From Lepidostoma basale (Eukaryota > Arthropoda > Insecta > Trichoptera > Lepidostomatidae): a stretch of 64,000 nt of DNA. Positions 47,901-59,900 of the stretch are shown here, piece after piece. The first letter of the stretch is position 1. Every line of letters begins with the position of its first letter. The notes under the pieces were generated by a model. It saw only the letters and a list, made by a program, of their open reading frames with translations. It was not told the DNA's origin and ran no database searches. Where the stretch lies: positions 434,001 through 498,000 of the forward strand of contig JAHDVF020001361.1 of NCBI GenBank assembly GCA_022606425.2, in the 5' to 3' direction. Made by a program: the position numbers and the translations under genes.

Positions 47901-50900
47901 CAACTTTAACATACCTATTATTTTACGCATTTACGCATCAATTAAAATAATGAATTATCAGAGGCCTCATACGAGTATATATATTATTTAATATTTTTCT
48001 GTTTCTGCTGGGTTTTTTTTTTAAGATTCTAATATATATTTTTTTACCTTTTTCTCCGCGGATATCTCCGACGTTTTGTGGTTCGTTTATTACTGCGGCG
48101 ACTCCCTGCAAATTAAAAATACATTAATTATTATTAAAAAAATAAATTAACGCTAAACTACATAACCAATATCGAGAAAGACAATAAGGAACAACAATAA
48201 GAAGAGCTAAAAATATATACATAAAATACTAGCGGACTCGACAGACGTTGTCCTGCCCGAACGTTGGCTTGCCTGCCATTAGCAGCAAAGTGTTGCGTGG
48301 CGTAGATTTAATTTGCGCATAAACACAGAATTCGCCATCACTACCATCTATGGTAAAAAAAACATAACAATGAATTATTCTTAGAAGGTCAATTATTCAT
48401 GAACTTCCCAGAAAGTTTTAACGGTCACCTACCGGGTCCAATTGTGGATGTGGTGCAATCTAAACCATCCAGAGATCCACTCAAAGACACACAAAAAAAT
48501 AATCAAAATCGGTCCAGCCGTTTAGGAGGAGCTTAACTACATACGCCAGCACAGAAGGGTTATATATATAAAGATATGGTAATTTATTAAATTAGGTACT
48601 TACAGGAGGTCCGCGTGCACCCCTTTCACCCTTAGCCCCTGGGAAACCTGGTATTCCCTGAAAAATATAAACTAATCAATGATTTCATATGTATCCATGT
48701 GTGTAACCGGTTGGCATTATTTGGCATTATCGAATATAATTAGAAAACTCCAAATATGTAAGACAGATTTCTAGACAATTTCGTTTCTCCCTTCTCGGTC
48801 GGCATCGAAGGAGAATGGACGTATACACCCGTCATTTCTTTGCGTATTCGAAATCTCATATTATCTAAACGATCGAACATTTTTTATACGAACAGACACT
48901 GTATTTATATTTTACAAATCATTTTGGTATATTTAAGCAAATATATTAAATTCCATATTAAATATTTTCCATCGCAAAAAAATTTGTTCCAGAAATTTAT
49001 ATTTTAAGAGAGTATTTTTTGCAATGTTATATAATTTTAAAATTTTATTATTACATTTACATAACATTTGTAGATTTGTTTATTTGTCGAAGCATGTCAC
49101 TTTCTACATAAATTAATTTTTGAAATACGTTTTTAATAAAAAAAAGTAGATTAAACTGAAATTATATTAACTTTCATTAGAAAGACTGGAATAATGTAAG
49201 ACATCTCTGGTAATGCCTTTCAAAGCTCAACACGTATCAAAAAAAAAACTCATTATTATTACAAAATATAAATCAATAAAAATGAAAAGACTTAACTGTA
49301 ATTACACTTGGCGGGAGATTGGATTGACATTTTTCACAAAACGTGTTGCGCGTCGACACTTCTCAACGTACTGACCTCAAACCGGTCTCCTTGCGGAGGG
49401 GAAGGGTCAGGCTACACGGAAGTGTAGCCAACATGTCGAAAATAAAATCCATCCGGTCGTGAGAGCCTCAGTACACATACTTTCTGGATATGCCTCGTAT
49501 TATCAATATGATTCATAAATGGTTAACTTTACCGGTGTTCCATCTATTCCAGGATTCCCCATTGGACCCATGGGACCAGCAATCAGATCGCCGCTGGCCG
49601 TGGAGGTGATTCCTGGTGGACCCACGGGACCTGGAGCCCCAGGCAGACCATCGTTTCCAATTTCCCCCTTTAGCCCCATCAGTCCCTGTGGGCCCTGGAA
49701 AAATATAAATCCTTAAAATTCTTAAATATTTCTTATATCATCACATTATTTAAGTGGGAATACTTTAAGCAATCTAAAAGTATCCATCATCATCAGCCAG
49801 TATCCTAACACTCCTGCACATAGATCTCTCCCATCTTCTTCCATATCTATCGATCCTGGGCATCACTTATCCATGTCGTAAGCCATCTCTTTAATGTCAT
49901 TCCTCCGTCGAAGTTGGAGACTTCCTAGGTTCCGGATTTATAAGTCGAATACGCCAGTAAAGGAAGTGTTTTGCCCATCTATCGTCAGAGCTTCGAGCTA
50001 GCCTGCCCAACGCTATTTTATCGCTGCCACTGTTCCGATGATGTCCGACACTTCTGCTCTGACTCTATCTAATCTAAGTGTCCACCAGCAAATAAATCTT
50101 GCATTGAGCAATGAATCTGTGGGGACACGAGCAAAGACGATGAGAGAGTACAGTCCAGCAGTGCACGAAGAAGAAGCAACACGCCAGAACCAAGCGTAGC
50201 GAGTGGCGCGCCAGACGCCGCCACACCAAATGAATTGTACATCCTCTGACCAAGAAATAAAAGAATTAACAAATAACAAGCGTTTTTATCACCAGAATCC
50301 CTGGCTACCCCTAAAAAGGCGCAACCCACAAATCCTATTCCCAATTAAATTGCTTGTTCACAAGCAAAACTGATTATACAGATTATTTAAAGGACTAAGC
50401 AAAATCCCAGATCAATTCATCACTGATAATTATAATACACCCTCTTAAGTATACTGTTTGGCGTGGTCTATCGTCCGAATGACCCCTTTTTAATGACAAG
50501 ACAAAAAGATGATGGCGTAGTTACCATAATTTCACGTCAATATTTATAAAACGAGTCCACTTTTGAGAAAACATCCACAACTATGATTCCAACAAAGAAG
50601 AGCCACTCGTGGGCTCTATTACATTTAACGTATACTTCCAAGAACAATGGGTAATGGGCAAAGTAGAGGCAAAGCGACCAAGGATGGCCACCGAGCCGCT
50701 GATCCAATCAAATCAGGGCGTTGACTGACTTCAATAGCTCTAGCCTGGAAACTGATCGGTGACAGGAGCGCATAGCAAGTCATGGTGGATAGTTTACGGG
50801 ACAGACACGACCCTCAGTCATGATGAATCCGACTAAGATGATGATGATACTTCCGAGGATACGCGTCTCTATAACAGATGATTTTGTTCTCGTGTTTGGG

Positions 50901-53900
50901 ATAAGCAGTTATTTTGTTAATAAATAAACAAACATTGACATTACTTACAATTTCTCCAGGCGCTCCTGGAAGACCGTCGGTCCCGTTTCTTCCTGCACGA
51001 CCCCTAGGTCCCACCAGACCCTGGGGACCCCTGATTCCAGGGAAACCTTGAAGTCCCAAGAGACCCTGAAATATGAACATAGTGATTTGCTTCAACGCGA
51101 TGCATTTCGACACACATAACCAACCTGCATTTGGGGACCCCGTTGTTGTAAATTTTGTTGTGTAGATCCATTATAATATCATTCGAATAGTTTTATACGT
51201 AATATGACATTTATCACCGGAAAAAACTTCGCCCTACTGATGTCGTCATGTTTATTGTACAATCCTTGTTGGGATTCCTAGCATATTTCTTCGTTATCAT
51301 TATGGCATAGCGAAATCCCCATTTGTTAAGCATTAAATAAATACATATTGTATTCTGAACTTCTTCTTCTTCAAGTGCCCTGTCGGGCCCCCCCAACGTT
51401 GGCGATCACCTCAGCGAACCTGTCCCTGTCTTGCGCCGCTCGGAACAGCTCCTCGGATGCCTGTTCTGTTTCTGAACTAAGCGGTATAATTTTTTTCAAT
51501 TATATCAATTATTTTTTTAAATCTATTAGAGTTTATTTTTATAGACATTCCACAAGATTACCTTCATCGCCAGAAGAACAATATTAATTAAAGATCAGAA
51601 AACATGAACCAAAATACCCCAATTAAAAATACGCTAAATAAAAGGGTCAAAATGGGTTAACCAATGTTTATAAAAAATATTTAGAGACAAAGAGGCCTAC
51701 GCTTGATATGATAGCCTGATATAGCACTTTGAGAAGAAGATATCAAAATTAATTAATTAATTATTAGACAGATACACTTTGATTTAACCTCCTCTCTGCA
51801 TAACTCTCCGGGAAAAGAGCGAGATCAATCAAAGAATCAATTATTTATTATAATTAGTAAAATAACTCACCGGTGTACCAGGCTGCCCTCTGTCTCCCGC
51901 CCATCCCTGCGGTCCCCTTATTCCCTGGGGACCTATGTCGCCTCTGGGTCCTGGGGGTCCTTCGGGCCCCATTGGTCCAGGAAGACCCTGCAGCAAAAAA
52001 TACCCCTATGATGTATGGCGTTGCCTAGATTCTATAACAGTATTTTAAACTCGTTTAAAAATAAGTTGATGTCAAAAATAAATATGACCTTGAATTAGAA
52101 CATGATAAAAGAAGGATCAAAGATAATTACTGTGGTAGAAATGGGAACTCTAAGAGCAGCAGAGCAAAATGTAGCATAACAAAGATCTTCAAAATCATGG
52201 GATATCCAATAAAATCCATTCAAAAATTACATCCTGTCAAAAATCGAAAACAACAAACCTGCATATAGAATGAGAGTCTGTTTTAATAATAAAATATCTA
52301 GAAAAGTATATACTGCCTACGTATCAGTTTTAAAATATCACTAAAATGGCAAAACAATCATTAAGCAACAATCATTAAAGCAGATCGTGAGCTATCTAGG
52401 GAGATACCTCCTATATCGGGAATCAGACAGGGTGACAGTCTCAGTCCGTTCCTTTTTAATCTCACCATGGACAAGATCATAGAGGAGGTCGCAAATCTTA
52501 ACCTCGGATATAGGATGGGAGAAAAGCTCATTAATGTGGTATGCTATGCTAACGATGCAACGATACTGGCAGAAAGTGAAGACGACCTACAACTAATGCT
52601 TTATAGGTTCCATCTTGCGTCTAAGATGACAAAACAAAATGTCTAACAATATCCAGACAGCCTCTCAGATGCAAACTGGTTGTAGATGATAGACCCATAG
52701 AACAGGTCATGAAGTTCAGATATCTGGGTGTGGAGATATCTAGTTGCAGCCATCTATATATTAAAGTTTAAAAAAACAGACTGATAAAGCTGCAGTTATC
52801 TCCGGATGCCTGAGGGACACTGTCTGGGACAATAAGCATATGCTAGTGGAAAGCAAAGTTAGAATTTATAAAACGTGCATCAGGCCCACCTACGAAATCG
52901 AAGCAAGAGCAGAGACTGTCAGAACCAAACATCTCCTAAGAGTTGCAGAAATGAGAACATTGCGACCTATCGTGAGGAGAACCTTTAGAGATAGGATACC
53001 CAATGAAGAAATTCGCAGATCCTGCAAAATTGAAGACATTGTGAGATGGAGTAGTAAGAGAAGACGATTCTGGAGGGGCCACATCGAGATAATGAATCCA
53101 GTGAAGATTCCTAAGATCGCTTTGCACGAGACTCCAGAGGGCCGACGACCACCATGATGGAGAAAAGGCTGGTCGTCTTCATCAAAAGAAGAAAGTTGAA
53201 ATTCTGCAAAAACAAATCACAAAATCTACAATAATAAAAAAAGAAGAAGACTAAAATGGACCACATGTTTGTAGAAGACCAGCCGATCAAAAAGGTAATG
53301 TTAAAATTTATATAAAAAAATGGCGTAGATCAGAGATAGATTGACGACTGGTTGAATCGTGGTCCATTCTCTTTGCCTACTCTCCCTATAAGTAAGATAA
53401 GCAGTTAAGTAATAAACTATTTGTTTACCGTTGTCCCGTTTATTCCAGGGGGTCCTTGGGGACAGACAGTCTCACAGGGAGGCGGCATTGCCATGGTCGC
53501 CACAGAAGACATCGCTGCTGGCTGGTATATCTAGCAACAGAAATAATCCATAGAATCAGAATAGAAGCTTCATAGAACCAAAAGGATTCGCCGCTTCTTC
53601 ATCGATTTATAAATAAAATAATTGTTATTTTCTTATACTTCGTCTTCTGTTCTGTAAAATGGCGTAACTATCGTAAGAACTCCTTTAATATGGCGTAGAT
53701 TTTCGCGATTAATGTAAAGATTCTAGATATCTTGGGTTCCTATATCGCCTTTAACCGGCAATCAGGGTAATCGATGATCAATTTAAGAAGTTAAGAGATG
53801 TTACAAGTACCATACTCAAGAGAAGGTCAGAGATTATAACGATTTTCGAAACGTTAGTCGTTAGATTACTTTACCGTAGATGAAAAAACAATAGATAGAC

Positions 53901-56900
53901 AGACATGAAAATTATTTCGTAACTTGAATATTAATATATGGTATATCATTCGATACTTGAAATTTTTTTTTAAATACTTACTTCCAATTGGCATACTGCT
54001 CTTTTGCATTCCTTGACATCGTTCCGCCTTCCACCACCAAATTATATTTCTCCAAGTTTAACCATCATTAAACTTGTATTTGTATTGATGAGTCTCATAC
54101 TTCTTCTGGGTATACTTACTTCCAATACAGTTCCTAAAGATATATACTTCTTTGGTGACATTGTTCCATCATTTATAATCATAGTATAATACTTCCAGCT
54201 TACACGTTGTCTGTGTATAACTCATGTTTACAAAAATCTGACTAACAAGTAAGTTCCATCTCATAAGATCTAAACTACTTCTTTTGGGCATACATACTTC
54301 TATTAGACATACAACTTTTAAAAACCTTTTTTCTTTTATATTGTCGTTTCGTCTTCCAGCACTCGATGCAATTAACAGCCTTCACTCACTTTTATTGTGT
54401 GTAGATCTAATAAATCATACATAAAACTGTCTAAATCTTCATCTGTCTTTTTCAGCTCCACAAATATTATCATTAAAAGCTAAGCTACCAGATCTCTCAG
54501 TACTTCTATTAGACATACTTACTTCCGATGGACATACAACTCTTGCAGAGGCTAATTATTATTTTAAGATATCCTCTATCACTTTTGATCAAACAAGCCA
54601 ACAAACTATACACATAACACTCATGATATTGACCCTATACAAGTAGAATTTCACTGGCTCCAGGTTCTCTTTGATCACGGATTGATTACACTTTAGATAA
54701 ATCGAGAATCGCTTTGACTTACTGGCAACTCTTCGCAGTGTCCCCTCTCCGCTGCAGCATCACAACTGACCACCATCCATTGCAAATCGATCTGGAAACA
54801 TCGAAAGATAATAATGAAATTCTGTCAAATAAAACACTACACAAAAGCAATACCACGTATAGAAGGCTGAAGAGCAGCTTCCCTTCACTGGTCAGAAAAA
54901 TGGCGTAATAGAAGTATGTTAAAACTGATATTTTAATCGTCATATAGTCGGTGGTATCCGTTCTATGCGAAGTATTGCTTCAGTTTTTATGATATTATTA
55001 GGTAAGTTCACTCCCGCTATACAGGGGAGGTTTGCCTGTGGTACTGTGATGGTACTTTTAGGAAGCTAGTATCTACGAAAACATTTGGCGGTACCTGCTT
55101 GGTTTTCTATATCAAATGTCGGGACAAACTAGTCCGTTACTCACCGCGTGCGGTACCTGTTGACAAAGATCATAACAAAATCATTTTAATATACTTAGTA
55201 AATTAATTTTTCTTTATTAAATTAAACTGAGACCCTTGCAAATTTTATATTTGCACGTGTTCCACTTCATTCGCGTGCATTCCTATTCAGGCGCATCTAT
55301 ACCGTTCCGTTCATGTGTATTTCGTTCCATTTACATGTTATTTCGTACTCTTTGGATTATTTTATACCATTAACATGTATTCCGTTCCATTCACATATGA
55401 ATCCGTACTCCTTGCATTATTTCATACCATTAACATGTATTTCGTTCCATTCGCATGTTATTCCGTACTCTTTTCATTATTTTTTATCTTTAACGTGTAT
55501 TCCGTTCCATTCGCGTGTTAATCCGTACTCCTTGCATTATTTCATACCATTAACATGTATTTCGTTCCATTCGCATGTTATTCCGTACTCTTTTCATTAT
55601 TTTTTATCTTTAACGTGTATTCCGTTCCATTCGCGTGTTAATCCGTACTCCTTGCATTATTTCATACCATTAACATGTATTTCGTTACATTCGCATGTTA
55701 TTCCGTACTCTTTTCATTATTTTTTATCTTTAACGTGTATTCCGTTCCATTCGCGTGTTAATCCGTACTCCTTGCATTATTTCATACCATTAACATGTAT
55801 TTCGTTCCATTCGCATGTTATTCCGTACTCTTTTCATTATTTTTTATCTTTAACGTGTATTCCGTTCCATTCGCGTGTTAATCCGTACTCCTTGCATTAT
55901 TTCATACCATTAACATGTATTTCGTTACATTCGCATGTTATTCCGTACTCTTTTCATTATTTATTATCTTTAACGTGTATTCCGTTCCATTCGCGTGTTA
56001 ATCCGTACTTCTGACATTATTTTATACCATTAAACTGTATTCCGTTCCATTCGCATATTATTCCGTACTCTTTGGATTATTCCATATCATTAACATGTAT
56101 TCCGTTCCATTCGCATATTATTCCGTACTCTTTTCATTATTTTTTACCAATAACATGTATTCCGTTCCATTTTCATGTATTCCATAATCATTGGATTATA
56201 TTCTCTGAACTTTCAAACATATTACACAAACAATCCGCTAAAGTGCTGAAAATAAAATAATAATAATAATGAAAATACATGCTGATGATTGGGGAACATG
56301 TGTGATAATTGTGTACATCTACATGGATTCCGATTCATTCAAAAAAAAAAATATTAATCTCACAAACAGTTTTCCAACCATAATCTCAAGAGTTAAAGAC
56401 TCAATAAGAGAATTACTCCATTTCATTACATTCACTTGTTCATTCGCATGTATTCCTGTTCTTTCGCATGTGTTCTCCAATAATAGGGAGAAAAATTCTA
56501 CATTAACTTGTCGATTCCAATCTAGTAAATTGTAACTTTAATTCTTTCTATTCCAACACTGTAATAATGTAATATTTTGACACTTGATGCTAATATTAAG
56601 AGTGAGTTGATCGAAATTATTGGATCGAGAATTCGGCGCCATGCCTCGGGCTAGTAATCAAAATAGGAAGAGGAAGGTCAAGAGAGAAATTCAAATGTCA
56701 ATTGTTCCAATTATAATAAAATGAAATACATCTCATTGGTCACAATAACAGATGCGAATAATGCTACCTGAACAATTACTTTCGTAGGGAATTTTACATA
56801 TTTTATTGAATGATCAGAGGATTGTAACCGAATATTTAAAATAAAATTTGGTTATCCTTACATTAATGTATAATAATTGTACAGTGTGGCAAAAATACGA

Positions 56901-59900
56901 TTGGAAATAATGCTTCAAAATTAAATAAAAAGACACAAAGCTTGCAAAATCTATGTGACGAAAAATAAGCAAGCAATATTCGAAAAAATCATCAATTAAT
57001 ATCATAAAACACGAAAACTTCGAAATATACGAAAAAGCGTAAACAAAATATGTCATACGTATAAAACACGATAATTTTGAATATCTCAAACTAGTCGTAA
57101 AAAATACGATAAACATTCAGTAATATTATTGTTAAAAACATGAAAAAATCGATAAAATACGAATAGAAGTAAAAAAAAGTGTATGTCTTACTAATTCGAA
57201 AAATGCGATTGTGTCATAAAATACAGAAAGCTCATGAAATGTACATGTAAATATAGGTACGTGTATTAAAAAAAGTTTTTTTTTTAATTACGTAAATAAA
57301 AGCCAAAGATTTAGGAGAAAATAATATAAAAAACTACACGCGGAAGACGCCAAATATTCTGATAATGGCGTAGTGCGTAAAAAATAACGAATGGTGTAAA
57401 GTTTATTACAGCAATAAATATAAGAAGTATTGTAAATACAATTTGACAATCCGATAGTGACCGGTGAAGTTAACAGATTATCTAACTATGAAATTTAAAT
57501 AACAAATAGTTACAAATAAAATAATATACTTTAAAGAAAATTCAAAAATGGTCCAAAAATGGCGTAGTTTATTTATAAAAGTGGCGTTATTTTTCAGTCT
57601 TACCAGCTCCAAGGTCTGGGCTATGACGACCTGCCCCTCTGGGTCTAGGGCCGGTACGGAGAGGGGCGCTTCTGCTATTGAATTGGAGACCCCCGCGACG
57701 ACGGGGGCGCAGTCCACCCACAGCGAGGCGGCTCCCTTGTGCACGCTCAGCACTATTTTGTGCCATGACTTGTCGAATAGCTAGAAAAATATTCATAATA
57801 AAATACCATCTATCACATCTACTTTTTAACACACATAAATGAAAATCTTTGTGCTGTACAATACGACTATACGTGCATCTTATTCTAATATTGCCGTGAC
57901 AAGTCCCCCCAACGTTGGTCATCACAATGGCAAATGCTTTTCGTCACAGCGATTTCCTAGGAAGTGTTACTGAAGTGGTTTCCCGTCCCCTTTTCCAGGG
58001 ATTTTCTGTAGAGATTACTGGGGATAATGGGGAAATAATCGAATTTTAATATATCACAGATTTAACGTTGCTTTTTCAAGGTTCATTCTATGAGTACTCA
58101 GTTCATGGATCCAAGAAATATATTGGTCAAAAAATAGTGTAATTGCCAGTAGTCTTGGAAAGAACCTATAACCAGTTGTTTTTTTTTCTTTAGTAATTTA
58201 AACAGTGACTGTTTTTTATTTTTCGCCAGTTTTTTATATTTAATTGCATAATTTTTTACTAAAATTTAAATTAAACTTTAAATTGAAATTAAAACCTTGT
58301 TTTTTCCACTTTTGTGGATATAATTTACATATATCGCTCCCTTGAAACATGTCGGAAAAATAAACTCAAAAATAGAAAATACAGTGTTTTAATTCATAAA
58401 AATTAGTTAAAATTTAGAAATCCACCTTCTTTTAATGATATTCTTGACTCGTATTCATCACGGTTTTACACAAGACATGATCTTTCAATCTATCTAATGA
58501 GGAATGACTGTATGTTTTAGTATTTATTGCGAGGAAAAACTCGGAATGAAATGTGAATTGGACATGTATGTCAACTCAGTAAAATCAGAGCAATTAAATA
58601 TTTGTAGCGTCAAGACTGTATAGAGTAACACCTCTAGGAAGTCCCAGACAACATTCAATTGGTAATATTCCCACTAATTTGGTGAGTAATTAAATGATTT
58701 GAATTAAACAAGTGAGACTTCTAAAAGCAGACGGCATAAGATTGAGGGGTTTAAAATCACAACATCAAGGGGACATAACTCTTCAAGTGTTTTACGACCA
58801 TTTGTAAGTAATTAGATAAGGTAAAATTGTTTAACTTACCGGAGCATCGTTAAAGGTCACCTCCTGCATACCGTTGGCCCCCTCCATGGCCAAAGTGAGC
58901 GCCTTTCCACGGGGCTCCAACGCCACTCGCAGCTGAGGCTTACCCAACGCATCCCGCGCCCCCAGCAACTGCCAGGGATTACGCCCTACCGGGGGGCGCC
59001 GCGACCGGAATGTGCACACCAGCGAAAAGTCTGATGGAAGGCCTTGAGGAAACACCTCACTGGAATAGTTCAAATTTTTCGATTCCTAGTTATATCCATG
59101 TTCTTTCGGTAAAATTTTCACTTGAGGCGTACTTTAAAAAGTGGCGTAGGTGTAGAGTTTAGTGGCGAAAATTAGAATACAATGCGCTTTAATCAATTGA
59201 CAAGTATTGAGGCTGCCATTATCCAGAAACAACTGCGCTGGGCTGATCACGTCATCAGAATGCCTGAGACAAAACTCCCAAGGAAGATTATGTACTCTCA
59301 GTTTACCCAAGGAAAACGCTCACACGGTGGCCAGAGGAAGCGCTTTAGGGACTCCCTTAAAGGAAACCTACAAAAGACTGGCATCGACTGTGATTGCTGG
59401 GAAAAGACTGCAGAGGACAGACCTAGGTGGAGAACAACAGTACATAAAGGCACACAAGACTCTGAAGCACAGCGCAGAGACGACGCCGCTAAGAGGAGGA
59501 GGGGGAGAAAGGAGAGACCACTGGGAGACGGTGACGGCTCCATTACAAGCGCCTTCCCCTGCCCCAGATGCCCCAGAATATGTGGGTCCAGGATCGGGCT
59601 CTTCAGTCACATGCGGACCCACAAACGTGAAGGACAGTCTTCCTCGGACACGAGGGACATCCGATGATGTTGATGATGATATCATGCATAAACCGATTTT
59701 TTTTGTTGGTTCAAAACATAGGGCAAAATTATACCTTAAATATGATAGTTAAGTGGCGCACCCTACGTCAAGTACTCGTACTTAACACTTCATTTCATGT
59801 TTTTTTTTAACAAAATTTGTTTTTTGTTGTCTATTGCAAATTATTATTGCAAGTTTTTTATTTAAAATACTAGTTTTATCATACCTCTGACTGCCCCTAA

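Noticed and set aside
55313..56014. 233-codon repetitive open frame
   Set aside because: It lies entirely in the 60/120-bp minisatellite; the unit length is a multiple of three, which keeps any stop-free frame open.
59182..59667. possible host C2H2 zinc-finger gene
   Set aside because: The body is a non-LTR reverse-transcriptase tail ([12 protein letters not shown] type) and the single finger is its usual C-terminal end.
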